A stretch of 9,252 bases of DNA from Methanobrevibacter sp. (GCA_031289975.1 JAITOM010000107.1:1-9252); one strand, 5' to 3'; shown: positions 1 through 6,690, counted from the first letter of the stretch. Program-made: numbers and translations. Notes: generated by a model from the sequence alone, not told the origin.

Positions 1-2
1 AG

Positions 3-158
3 TCCTCAACCCCATACACTACTATTTGGTCTGATATCCATCGGATTAAGATTGAAAAGTATGTAAATAAGTTACAAAAGCGGATATAACGTGCTAAAAG
101 TGTGAATGAATCCCGTTAAAAAACGAAGATTCTCGCATTAATAGATAAAGATATGCTT
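3..158 (+). pseudogene. Remnant of group II intron reverse transcriptase/maturase, N-terminal region only
   Basis: Reading from base 3 gives a peptide with the pattern W-x-x-I-x-x-x-K-I-E-K-Y-V-x-K-L-Q-K-R-I, typical of the N-terminal segment (RVT_N) of intron-encoded proteins. It is followed by a stop (87-89) exactly where these proteins usually have Tyr in R-I-Y-R-A, since the next residues are R-A. A second stop is at 117-119. The frame then runs as ILALIDKDML straight into domain V RNA. The palm (YADD), thumb, maturase X and endonuclease domains are all absent, so an internal deletion plus point nonsense mutations are inferred. The start codon, if kept, lies left of the window. The assignment rests on remembered family pattern, not a search. 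Confidence 0.65.
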
Positions 159-192
159 GAGCGGCTTGTCATGAAAGTGACACGAGCCGTTC
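159..192 (+). ncRNA. Group II intron domain V (catalytic hairpin)
   Basis: It is exactly 34 nt, the canonical length. Bases 159-166 pair with 185-192, bases 167-171 pair with 178-182, the 2-nt bulge is C183-G184, and the tip is a GAAA tetraloop (173-176) closed by T172-G177. The AGC catalytic triad is at 160-162 with the usual G-U wobble (161/190). All known key features are intact. Confidence 0.9.
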
Positions 193-195
193 TTA

Positions 196-230
196 GGAGA
201 GGTTAGGAGGGAAACCTCCTAATTTTATCC
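196..230 (+). ncRNA. Group II intron domain VI with bulged branch-point A
   Basis: Bases 201-210 pair with 215-224 around a GAAA loop (211-214). G196-G197-A198 pair with T228-C229-C230. G199-A200 pair with T226-T225, leaving A227 bulged. A bulged A 7-8 nt from the 3' splice site is the expected branch nucleotide for lariat formation. Confidence 0.85.
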
Positions 231-233
231 GAC

Positions 234-295
234 AAGCTTTTATCATAGGATTTTAATTTTCCAATTGTGAAAGTCCATCCTAATTTTACACTGCC
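234..295 (-). repeat. Copy E0 of a palindrome-forming repeat, cut by the intron
   Basis: Read on the minus strand from 295 to 234, this 62-base segment matches 333-394 on the plus strand at 49 of 62 positions. The two arms form an imperfect inverted repeat around a 37-nt spacer. The similarity runs up to the base after the intron's predicted 3' end, so the repeat appears to be the intron's 3' exon. Short open frames here on both strands derive from the repeat and are not credible genes. Confidence 0.75.
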
Positions 296-332
296 TTTAT
301 TGCAAGCTATTATTTTAGAGGCTGTGAAAAAT

Positions 333-475
333 GACAGTGTAAAATTAACATGGATTTTCATAATTGAAAAATTGAAAATAGAGGATAAAAGTTTAATGAG
401 ATGTATATGGTCTAACTTTTTTCTGTTGCAAACCCAAGTTTCAAATTGCAAATTTCCACCTCTTTTTACAGTGTC
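333..475. mobile_element. MITE-like element E1 (143 bp), non-coding
   Basis: The left end begins GACAGTGTAAAA. The right end, read on the minus strand from 475, begins GACACTGTAAAA, so 11 of 12 terminal bases match as inverted repeats. The first 62 bp are the partner arm of the 234-295 repeat. The length nearly equals that of the element at 4362-4503, whose ends are related (GGCACTGTAAA). No target-site duplication is visible: the flanks TGAAAAAT and TATTTTTT do not match. The element is therefore probably rearranged or old. It has no transposase. Confidence 0.5.
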
Positions 476-637
476 TATTTTTTGATTGCTAATTCTTTTT
501 CGCTATTCTTAATATGGTGCTATTTGGAAATCTATAAATTCTTTAATCTTAATTTAAATATTTAATAACTATTTAAAAGCTGTAAATTTAGTTAAATTTC
601 TTTATTTTTTTATTTTAGAAATTTTTAATCATTTAAT

Positions 638-674
<37 letters not shown>

Positions 675-789
675 TGATTAATTCTTAATCGCCCAATAAT
701 TTTTTTATTCAATTTAAAAACTTTAAATTGGATTTTATTTGATATAAAACAATTTAAAAAGTTTTATTTTTAGTGATAAAATCGTTATA

Positions 790-798
790 TTTATATAT
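790..798 (+). promoter_or_regulatory. TATA-like box for the 905 gene
   Basis: TTTATATAT fits the archaeal TATA consensus. Transcription would start about 25 nt downstream, near 820, giving a leader of roughly 85 nt before the ATG at 905. The call is by pattern only. Confidence 0.45.
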
Positions 799-829
799 GG
801 AAGAAATAAATAATATGTAAATAAGATAT

Positions 830-910
830 TTGAAAATCATAAATATCTACAATCTGATTAAAGTCCTTATTTTTTTTAATAAAATAAGTAGTGAGATGAT
901 AAAAATGAAT
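830..910 (+). repeat. Direct repeat R1, copy 1 (terminator-like segment)
   Basis: Bases 830-863 match 1983-2014 except for a 2-nt indel, and weaker similarity continues through a T-rich run to about 910. Copy 2 sits directly after the stop codon of the Ig-like gene and has the same downstream T-run. The repeat may therefore originally be the 3' end or terminator of a tandemly duplicated gene, with the upstream gene of copy 1 now lost. Confidence 0.7.
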
Positions 911-1048
911 GATAAAAATATTGAAGAAGAGATATTGGAAACATTAAAAGAAATTAGAAATGAATTAAAAGAACTTAATAGTGTATGCTTTGAGATACAT
1001 AAAGACTTGGTTAATGGAGACATTAAGACTTGGGTAATGAATTATTGA
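905..1048 (+). CDS. Small charged helical protein, 47 aa, unknown function
   Basis: I do not recognise a family. The peptide starts MNDKNIEEEILETLKEI and continues with heptad-like Leu/Ile spacing and many Glu/Lys, suggesting one amphipathic or coiled-coil helix of about 30 residues. The ATG at 905 is chosen because GTGAG at 891-895 lies about 10 nt upstream. An in-frame ATG at 896 and a TTG at 830 are possible but poorer starts, and the latter would read the R1 repeat. The 3' end is odd: the 16-bp sequence coding for its IHKDL segment (994-1009) recurs at 1087-1102, followed by LELEL. The present C-terminus may thus come from a small insertion or duplication. Expression is unproven. Confidence 0.45.
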   Translation: MNDKNIEEEILETLKEIRNELKELNSVCFEIHKDLVNGDIKTWVMNY

Positions 1049-1137
1049 TGTAGTTTCATATACATGTTGCAATAAAAATATTTTTGGATACATAAAGACT
1101 TGCTTGAATTAGAGCTGTATATTATTAACTATATTAC

Positions 1138-1146
1138 TTTATAAAT
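1138..1146 (+). promoter_or_regulatory. TATA-like box for the Ig-like secreted protein gene
   Basis: TTTATAAAT lies about 50 bp upstream of the ATG at 1188. A start site about 25 nt downstream (near 1167) would leave a short leader carrying the GGTGAG ribosome binding site (1178-1183). Confidence 0.5.
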
Positions 1147-1187
1147 GTAAAAATTAAATTAAATTAAACTTAAAAAAGGTGAGAAAA

Positions 1188-1973
1188 ATGAAATATAAAC
1201 TTTTAGTGCTAAGTATGATACTAACTTTAGCTATTAGTAGTGTAAGTAGTTTTGATAGTAAATGGGATTATTCAAATTATACCTGCAATCTTACTGTTAT
1301 TAATGGTTCATTCGATAATATAACAATGGGGGAGAATATTAAGTTTAAAGCTGTTATTTTTGATCAGTATGGTAATCCAGTTAAAGCAGGCAAAGTAAAG
1401 GTATCACATGATTTTGTCGTAGGAGATGGTTGGGACAGTGCCATATTAAATTTAGTCACTAATGAAAATGGCACTATCTTTTTTAATGATACTTTTACAA
1501 AATTAGAGGGTTCTCTATGTTTAGATCTTAATGGAACATTGCTTGGATATAATTATTTTAGAACTATACCTGGAGGAGTTCCAAAACCATTTTTTTGTGA
1601 TATTACTGTTAATCCAGATATATTAGGTATTGGAAATAATAAATTTAAAATTGGATATAATGAATTTAAAGCTTTTATTTTTGATCAATATGGTAATCCA
1701 GTTAAAGCAGGTGAAACAGTGAATATAATAGTCGGTGATAAGAAATACAAAGTAAATAAAACTTTAGTCAGTGATGAAAAAGGCATTATCAATTTTAATA
1801 CAACTTTTACAGAATTATTACCAGAATCAGCAAGGTCAGTAGCATTTGTATACTTTGAAACAAATGAACGAACATTAGCACATTATATTTTTAAGGATAA
1901 TGGTTATGATTATGTTTGGTCTTTTTTTCAAAGTGTTTATGGAAGTGATTGGAGGTGGATGACTTGTATGTAA
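1188..1973 (+). CDS. Secreted adhesin-like protein with two Ig-like repeats
   Basis: The product has 261 aa. Residues 1-21 form a signal peptide: MKYK, a hydrophobic stretch, then small Ser residues. Two repeat units share the strongly conserved core FDQYGNPVKAG (residues 58-68 and 165-175), each preceded by F-K-A and followed by a beta-rich stretch ending in an N-T-F or D-T-F strand. This is the pattern of bacterial Ig-like (Big_1-type) domains in surface adhesins of Methanobrevibacter. Nine N-x-S/T sequons fit archaeal N-glycosylation, and the four mature-region Cys before the C-terminal tail could form disulphides. There is no C-terminal TM or sorting motif, so release or loose cell-surface attachment is inferred. 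It is short compared with typical adhesin-like proteins, which can exceed 1000 aa. ATG 1188 is chosen over the in-frame GTG at 1179 because GGTGAG (1178-1183) is the ribosome binding site. Confidence 0.85.
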   Translation: MKYKLLVLSMILTLAISSVSSFDSKWDYSNYTCNLTVINGSFDNITMGENIKFKAVIFDQYGNPVKAGKVKVSHDFVVGDGWDSAILNLVTNENGTIFFNDTFTKLEGSLCLDLNGTLLGYNYFRTIPGGVPKPFFCDITVNPDILGIGNNKFKIGYNEFKAFIFDQYGNPVKAGETVNIIVGDKKYKVNKTLVSDEKGIINFNTTFTELLPESARSVAFVYFETNERTLAHYIFKDNGYDYVWSFFQSVYGSDWRWMTCM

Positions 1974-1982
1974 TTAAAGGAC

Positions 1983-2054
1983 TTGAAAATCAAATATCTA
2001 CAATCTGATTAAAGACCTAATCTTTTTAATGTAAACTAATGTGATAAATGAATT
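1983..2054 (+). repeat. Direct repeat R1, copy 2
   Basis: It matches copy 1 at 830, most strongly over 1983-2014. It lies 9 nt after the stop codon of the Ig-like gene and runs into CTTTTT, so it may act as that gene's terminator region. Confidence 0.7.
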
Positions 2055-2074
2055 AATTATAGTGGGTAGAAAAA

Positions 2075-2288
2075 ATGAAATATAAACTTTTAGTATTAAT
2101 TATGATAGTAATTTTATTATATTAAAAAGAAGATTTAATGATTGGAACAGAGAGTATTGGATTATGGGATACTTGAATCAAATCATAATGGCATCAACAC
2201 TAAATTGTTTGAAACTCCTAAAATCAAAGTAGGTAATTTTAAGCTAAGGTATTATGAAACTCCAAATCCAGGTTATAAAACAACATGA
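2075..2288 (+). pseudogene. Truncated duplicate of the secreted protein gene
   Basis: ATG 2075 starts MKYKLLVL, with the first 20 bases identical to the start of the Ig-like gene at 1188. The frame stops after 16 codons at 2123-2125, inside the signal peptide. The upstream ribosome site is degraded to GGGTAG. Further on, 2142-2285 is an open stretch without a start, reading through LFETPKIKVGNF and RYYETPNPGYKTT to a stop at 2286-2288. Its two similar pieces (ETPKIKVG, ETPNPGYK) look like surface-protein sequence, but I cannot tie it to a family. Whether both fragments come from one gene is an inference. The rest of 1974-2379 holds no other gene. Confidence 0.6.
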
Positions 2289-2368
2289 TCTATTGAAATG
2301 CAGTTCATATGATGAATTAAGTCACTAATGATACGATCGAATCGATTAGGGGACATATGGATAATATT

Positions 2369-2374
2369 GGTGAT
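2369..2374 (+). promoter_or_regulatory. Ribosome binding site of the OLD-like gene
   Basis: GGTGAT fits the complement of the archaeal 16S rRNA 3' end and lies 5 nt before the ATG at 2380. This fixes the start. No convincing TATA box was seen upstream. Confidence 0.8.
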
Positions 2375-2379
2375 ATTGT

Positions 2380-4248
2380 ATGATATTGATTAATGACTTA
2401 GAAATAAATGATAATATTCATTATAAATTTAATGAAAAAGAAAATTCTAATGACAAAACTTATTTAAGAGATTTATCTAAGATTAACATTTTCATTGGAT
2501 CTAATAATTCTGGAAAAAGCAGATTATTAAGATATTTTTTTAATTCAAAAGTTAAATTCACACGAAAATATGAAAGTCTTCTTGATAATGATGAAGATTT
2601 AGCTGAACTATGTGGTAATACCTTCAAATATTTCTCAGAAAATTATACAAGGAATTTTGATGAGATTAAAAAAGTTTTTGATTTATTTAAGTCAAATTTA
2701 GAAAAAGGAAATAAAAAAAGCATTCCTGATAATTTAAGAGAGATATGGACTGAAAATAAAAAACTTGAACAAGCAAATAAAGATGGGGAAAACGATAATA
2801 CTTTTCATGAAAACAAGCCCAATAAACATGTTCGTAATACTGTTCAAAGGTTCAATAAAAAAATAGATGAATATTTTTCAGGAATTATAGGTGTGGTGGG
2901 AGTTGAAGATGAACATAGTAAATACAACTTTAAAAGGATTTACATACCTATTTTGAGAGGTCTAAGACATTTAAATGATGAAAATAAAGATTTTTATTAT
3001 GATAGAACAAATGAAGATTATTTTGATAATAGTTTAAACAGTGGTAATAAGATTTTTACTGGTTTAAATTATTATGATATTTTAAGAAAGTATTTATTAG
3101 GAAATTTAAAACAAAGAGAATTGATCAACAATTATCAAAAATATTTATCAGAAACTTTCTTTGATGGAAAAGAAGTCGTATTAATACCTCGAGAAAAAGA
3201 TGATAAAGAAAAAAATAGAATTATTTGGGTTAAAATAGGTAACGAAAAAGAAAAACCTATATATGGGTTAGGGGATGGAATACAAGCAATTATAATAATT
3301 ACATTACCATTATTTTTAAATTTTAAAGATTTTGGAAAAAATGATAATGTTTTAGTTTTTATTGAAGAACCAGAACAACACTTACATCCAGGATTACAAA
3401 AAAGATTAATAGAAACATTTCTTGATAAAAGATTTGAGAATTATCAATTTTTCTTTACTACTCATTCAAATCATTTTTTAGACATTATTTTACATAATAA
3501 TGAAGATATTTCAATTTTTTCTTTTGAGAAAAAATTAGAAGATAAAAACATTGAAGAAGAACCTACTTTTGATGTTAATAAAATTTTTCCTGATAATTCT
3601 TCAATTTTTGAAAATTTGGGTGTTTTACCTTCATCAGTTTTCATAGCTAATAGTAATATTGTTGTTGAAGGAACATCAGATAAATTGTACTATAAAAAGT
3701 ATTTGAACATATATCAAGAACAAGATAAAAATTTAAAATATTTTAAGGAAGAAAATTATGATTATAATTTTATTATTTCTTGTGGAAGTGAAATAAAAAA
3801 TCTATTGGAAAATTTGAATGATAAACAGAAAGAAATGATGTTTTTTATTGTAGATAGTGATGATAATCTTGAAAAAAAGAAAAAAATGTTTAAGAAAAAT
3901 AATTGTAAGACTTTTCATGTCACTAATGGTAGAACAGTTGAAAATTTATTATCAAAAGATGTTATCAATAGAATAATTGATAATCATGATGATGCAAAAA
4001 AAATTGAAGATAGGAATGATTTTAATGAAAGAGATTATCAAAAAGAAAAATTAGCTAAATTTATGGATGAAAAAATTTTAAATAGTAAAAAACCTATTTT
4101 TGCTAATGAAAAAGGAAGTTTTGACAATAAAGTGAAATTTGCTCAAAAAGCTTTGAAAAATATAAACCGTTTTGATGATTTATCTGAAGAAGCAAAAGAT
4201 ATAGCAAAAAAAATTCATGATTTTATAAAATCTAAAACTTTTACATGA
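2380..4248 (+). CDS. OLD-family-like ATPase with C-terminal TOPRIM nuclease domain
   Basis: The product has 622 aa. The N-terminal ATPase is ABC/RecF-like (AAA_15/AAA_21). It has Walker A GSNNSGKS (residues 40-47), a helical, Lys/Asn-rich insertion (about 60-290), signature-like GLGDGIQA (296-303), Walker B ending FIEEPEQHLHP (327-337, catalytic Glu 330) and an H-loop His362 in TTHS. The C-terminal third has TOPRIM landmarks: Glu430 in VVEGTSDK, Asp492/Asp494 in FIVDSDD, and VENLL (Glu521). This order is that of the OLD (overcoming lysogenization defect) nucleases, where ATPase-controlled DNA or RNA cleavage serves phage defence (P2 OLD, Gabija GajA; PARIS splits the two parts into AriA and AriB). 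With no GajB-type helicase beside it, it looks like a stand-alone OLD or a fused PARIS-like protein. All key residues are present. The target is unknown. Confidence 0.88.
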   Translation: MILINDLEINDNIHYKFNEKENSNDKTYLRDLSKINIFIGSNNSGKSRLLRYFFNSKVKFTRKYESLLDNDEDLAELCGNTFKYFSENYTRNFDEIKKVFDLFKSNLEKGNKKSIPDNLREIWTENKKLEQANKDGENDNTFHENKPNKHVRNTVQRFNKKIDEYFSGIIGVVGVEDEHSKYNFKRIYIPILRGLRHLNDENKDFYYDRTNEDYFDNSLNSGNKIFTGLNYYDILRKYLLGNLKQRELINNYQKYLSETFFDGKEVVLIPREKDDKEKNRIIWVKIGNEKEKPIYGLGDGIQAIIIITLPLFLNFKDFGKNDNVLVFIEEPEQHLHPGLQKRLIETFLDKRFENYQFFFTTHSNHFLDIILHNNEDISIFSFEKKLEDKNIEEEPTFDVNKIFPDNSSIFENLGVLPSSVFIANSNIVVEGTSDKLYYKKYLNIYQEQDKNLKYFKEENYDYNFIISCGSEIKNLLENLNDKQKEMMFFIVDSDDNLEKKKKMFKKNNCKTFHVTNGRTVENLLSKDVINRIIDNHDDAKKIEDRNDFNERDYQKEKLAKFMDEKILNSKKPIFANEKGSFDNKVKFAQKALKNINRFDDLSEEAKDIAKKIHDFIKSKTFT

Positions 4249-4259
4249 GAGAATATCCG

Positions 4260-4341
4260 AAAACTTAATTTAGTATTACAACTTTCACAAAATTCTCTTG
4301 CAATGACCAGAAGCATTGTTTAGTACTAATGGTTAAGTTTT
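4260..4341 (+). terminator. Long imperfect stem-loop after the OLD-like gene
   Basis: AAAACTTAA (4260-4268) pairs fully with TTAAGTTTT (4333-4341). TTAGTATTA (4270-4278) pairs with TAGTACTAA (4321-4329) with one G-T wobble. CAATG (4301-4305) and CATTG (4314-4318) form an inner hairpin. It starts 11 nt after the stop codon, so a role as terminator or 3' mRNA structure is plausible. A DNA cruciform or an old element end is the alternative. Confidence 0.4.
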
Positions 4342-4361
4342 ATTACTTTAGAAAATAAAAT

Positions 4362-4503
4362 GGCACTGTAAAGTCAGTATGGAAAGTTGGATTCTAAAAT
4401 TTCATTTTCATGTGAATGAGTTCTTGACATATACTTATAGAAAACTTTTTTTAATTAAATTCCTGATTTCCAAAACTTGGAATCTGTAGAATTTTAAAGT
4501 GCC
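4362..4503. mobile_element. 142-bp MITE with 8-bp target-site duplication
   Basis: The left end is GGCACTGTAAA (4362-4372). The right end read on the minus strand is GGCACTTTAAA (4503-4493), so 10 of 11 bases match. It is flanked by perfect direct repeats AATAAAAT at 4354-4361 and 4504-4511. The interior is non-coding and has a small hairpin, TTCCAA/TTGGAA (4468-4482). The known methanogen insertion sequence ISM1 of M. smithii also duplicates 8 bp, so an ISM1-type transposase acting in trans is a reasonable guess, though I did not compare the ends. Confidence 0.75.
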
Positions 4504-4638
4504 AATAAAATTTGGTTTTATGGATAATCTCATAATTGTGTGTTAACTATTATCAAAAGTTAATTATTATTGTATTTTAACTATAATGATAGCATATTAA
4601 GAAATTTTAAATTCATAGATTTTTTGGAGAATTAAGAA

Positions 4639-5781
4639 ATGGTTTTGTTAAATGTTATTAAATTTGAAGGTGATGATAAAACTTTGGTTTGGAAACATCC
4701 TGCTGAAGATTTCAACACTCAAAGTCAACTAATTGTACACGAATCACAAGAAGCAATATTATACAAGAATGGTCAGGCATTGGATTTGTTTGGTCCTGGA
4801 AGGCACAGATTAACAAGTCAAAACATGCCTATTCTAAGAAAACTCATAAATATGCCAACTGGTGGAGTCTCTGCTTTTCATTGTGAAGTCTACTTTATAA
4901 ATAAGGCTGTAACATTAAATGTTGAATGGGGTACTCCAAGTAAGTTTCAAGTATTGGATTCTACATTTAATGTTCCCTTGGATGTTGGAGCATCTGGAAA
5001 TATGGAATTCAAAATAAAAAATTCCAGAAAATTCTTAATTGAAGTGGTAGGAACACAAAGAAGTTTAAATTCCAGTCAATTGACTCAATATTTTAAAGGA
5101 AAAATAATAACTAAAGTTAAATCATATTTAGCGAAAGTAATGTCTCAAATCAGCTATTTAGTTGTCAATCAGAACTTAGAGGATATATCTGAAGCTATTA
5201 AAGAAAAATTAGCTATTGATTTTAATTTTTATGGTGTTAATTTAATTAATTTTTATTTAAATAATATTATAATTCCAGGTGAACAGACTGAGAAGATAAG
5301 GGAAGTTTTGAATAAGAAGTTAGAGTATGGAACTTTAGGGTTTAATTGGGCTGATGAGCAAATAGCTGAAATATCAAAGAGATATGCGAGTAATCCTGGA
5401 ATGCAGGATAGTGTTGGTGGTATGATGGCCCAAATACCAGTGGCATTAGCATTTGGAGAAATGTTGAAAGGTAACATTGCAGGTAATATAACATCTGGGT
5501 TTGCAAACAAATCAGAAGCATTTAGCTTCAACAAGCCAAATGAAATTAAAGAGGAAAATCCACGAAATCATAGTAATATTGGTGATAATACTAAATTTTG
5601 TCCTGATTGTGGAAATCAATTAGATTTTAATCTTAAATGTAATGATTGCGGATTAAAGTTTACTTATGATGAATCAGGTAATTTAGATAAGATTTCACCA
5701 AATAAATGTGATAAATGTGGTTTTGAAGTAGATGAAAATCATAAATTTTGTCCAGAATGTGGGAATAAGATGACTAATTAG
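4639..5781 (+). CDS. SPFH-domain protein with C-terminal zinc ribbons (YdjI-like, COG4260)
   Basis: The product has 380 aa. Residues 1 to about 240 match the YdjI-type SPFH (stomatin/prohibitin) pattern: GPGRHRLTSQNMPIL, then FHCEVYFINK, a WGTP element and a helical C-terminal half. Residues 241-310 are low-complexity, with Gly, Met and Ala (VGGMMAQIPVALAFGEM), a likely oligomerisation or membrane-contact segment. The tail has two zinc ribbons: Cys321/324/334/337 and Cys357/360/371/374. There is no TM helix, so membrane association through partners or oligomers is expected. In B. subtilis, YdjI works with YdjG and YdjH to tether PspA to the membrane. Here the next gene, 12 nt downstream, also encodes a zinc-ribbon protein with TM helices, as YdjG does. 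GGAG (4626-4629) lies 9 nt before the ATG. The family call is firm; the role in this organism is inferred. Confidence 0.88.
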   Translation: MVLLNVIKFEGDDKTLVWKHPAEDFNTQSQLIVHESQEAILYKNGQALDLFGPGRHRLTSQNMPILRKLINMPTGGVSAFHCEVYFINKAVTLNVEWGTPSKFQVLDSTFNVPLDVGASGNMEFKIKNSRKFLIEVVGTQRSLNSSQLTQYFKGKIITKVKSYLAKVMSQISYLVVNQNLEDISEAIKEKLAIDFNFYGVNLINFYLNNIIIPGEQTEKIREVLNKKLEYGTLGFNWADEQIAEISKRYASNPGMQDSVGGMMAQIPVALAFGEMLKGNIAGNITSGFANKSEAFSFNKPNEIKEENPRNHSNIGDNTKFCPDCGNQLDFNLKCNDCGLKFTYDESGNLDKISPNKCDKCGFEVDENHKFCPECGNKMTN

Positions 5782-5793
5782 AGGTAATTAAAA

Positions 5794-6690
5794 ATGAGTG
5801 ATAATATTTCTGTGAGTAATGATCTAAATGATAAATATCCTAATTTAGATATTAATGCAAAAATGAGTTATGATAAGTTAATACAATTAGCTTATGATGT
5901 TGAAGATAAGTTTAATGAAATGAAAGAAAAAAATAAATTTGAAGATTTGGAATTTTTATTAAAAGCACTTAATAAACTTGATTATGAATTCGTAACACAT
6001 TTACCAGAAGACTTAAGACAAGAAAAAGAAAACAAAGATCTTTTCGAAACGAGAAAAAATTTACTTTCAAAATATAATATTCATCGTCTTAAGCATTGGA
6101 ATACATACAAAATTGCTAAGGCAGTTGATGAATTATCAGCAATTCCTTATGTAATGGAGTTCACAAATTTTAAAGAATATTTTGTGAATGATGAGTATGA
6201 TGATGGTGTTGAGGTATTGTGTGAAAATTGTGGAAGTAATAATTTTTTAATTGTTGATGGTATTCCAACTTGTAATAGTTGTGGAACTAAAAATCCTAAT
6301 TTGGATAAAGGAAAAATCAGTCAGACTGAAAAGTTAAAAGAACAAGAAATAAAAAGACTCACGACAGAAGAACCAATGAGACTGGTGGATGATAAAGGTC
6401 TAATAGTGGGTTATCGATATCCTGACCCAAGAACAGGTATTTTGACTGATGATGAAATACTTAAATATGCACCAAAATCTGAATCAGCCAAAAAAATAAG
6501 GGTTGAAAGAAAAGGAGGATGGTTAGGTTATTTCAAACGTTACGGGATAGTATGGGCAATTATCATATTTTTGATATTTTACATTTTATCGGTATTTAAG
6601 AATGATCAGTTAATTATTTGTATGATAATTTTGTTTTTTTCAACATTCTTTTTCTTTGTAATTACTGTTGCATTTTGGTTTGAAGAATAA
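5794..6690 (+). CDS. Zinc-ribbon protein with two C-terminal TM helices
   Basis: The product has 298 aa. Residues 1-135 are acidic and helical, with a Leu-rich stretch about 45-70. A single zinc ribbon follows: Cys143-x2-Cys146 and Cys160-x2-Cys163, with GIPTCNSCG in the second knuckle. Residues 170-245 are charged and include YRYPDPRTGILTDDEIL. Two TM helices lie at about 250-268 and 273-296, joined by a short loop, placing both the N-terminal part and the C-terminus on one side, probably the cytosol. It starts 12 nt after the SPFH stop with AGGTAAT 6 nt before its ATG, so the two are cotranscribed. By layout it could be the membrane anchor that recruits the SPFH protein (YdjG-like), but I cannot show sequence similarity. 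The final helix is unusually rich in Phe. Confidence 0.8.
   Translation: MSDNISVSNDLNDKYPNLDINAKMSYDKLIQLAYDVEDKFNEMKEKNKFEDLEFLLKALNKLDYEFVTHLPEDLRQEKENKDLFETRKNLLSKYNIHRLKHWNTYKIAKAVDELSAIPYVMEFTNFKEYFVNDEYDDGVEVLCENCGSNNFLIVDGIPTCNSCGTKNPNLDKGKISQTEKLKEQEIKRLTTEEPMRLVDDKGLIVGYRYPDPRTGILTDDEILKYAPKSESAKKIRVERKGGWLGYFKRYGIVWAIIIFLIFYILSVFKNDQLIICMIILFFSTFFFFVITVAFWFEE

Larger units (their letters stand above)
1..233 (+). mobile_element. 3' end of a degenerate group II intron (domain IV remnant, domains V and VI)
   Basis: The segment holds the 3' part of a group II intron, a self-splicing retroelement; the 5' part lies outside the window. Domain V (159-192) and domain VI (196-230) fold canonically. 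The intron end is placed at 233 because the terminal dinucleotide is AC and the bulged branch-point A227 then lies 7 nt inside the 3' end. Upstream of domain V, where the reverse transcriptase/maturase ORF should be, only a stop-broken N-terminal-like fragment remains, so about 400 or more codons are missing. Domain VI ends in TCCGAC, similar to chloroplast-like introns, but the class is a guess. Splicing, if it still happens, would need a maturase from elsewhere. The RNA structure is clear; the boundary is good to about one base. Confidence 0.85.
4249..4638. other. Gene-free stretch: stem-loop, MITE, then leader of the SPFH operon
   Basis: No ORF is credible here. It contains the stem-loop at 4260-4341, the element at 4362-4503 and about 130 bp of AT-rich leader before 4639. 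A promoter for the SPFH gene must lie here or within the element, but no TATA box stands out clearly from the AT background. Confidence 0.6.

Noticed and set aside
318..475. CRISPR array
   Set aside because: Repeat copies are few, unevenly spaced, in both orientations and have transposon-like ends; no spacer regularity and no cas genes.
203..485. Short ORFs on both strands (82 aa minus, 72 aa plus)
   Set aside because: They lie inside the inverted repeat and encode mirrored versions of the same repeat-derived peptide; no ribosome site or domain supports them.
2331..2346. CGATCGAATCGAT cluster as an operator before the OLD-like gene
   Set aside because: It is notable for CpG content in AT-rich DNA, but the symmetry is imperfect and there is no regulator gene nearby.
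5253..5534. Minus-strand 93-aa ORF
   Set aside because: It is fully inside the well-supported SPFH gene on the other strand and shows no domain.
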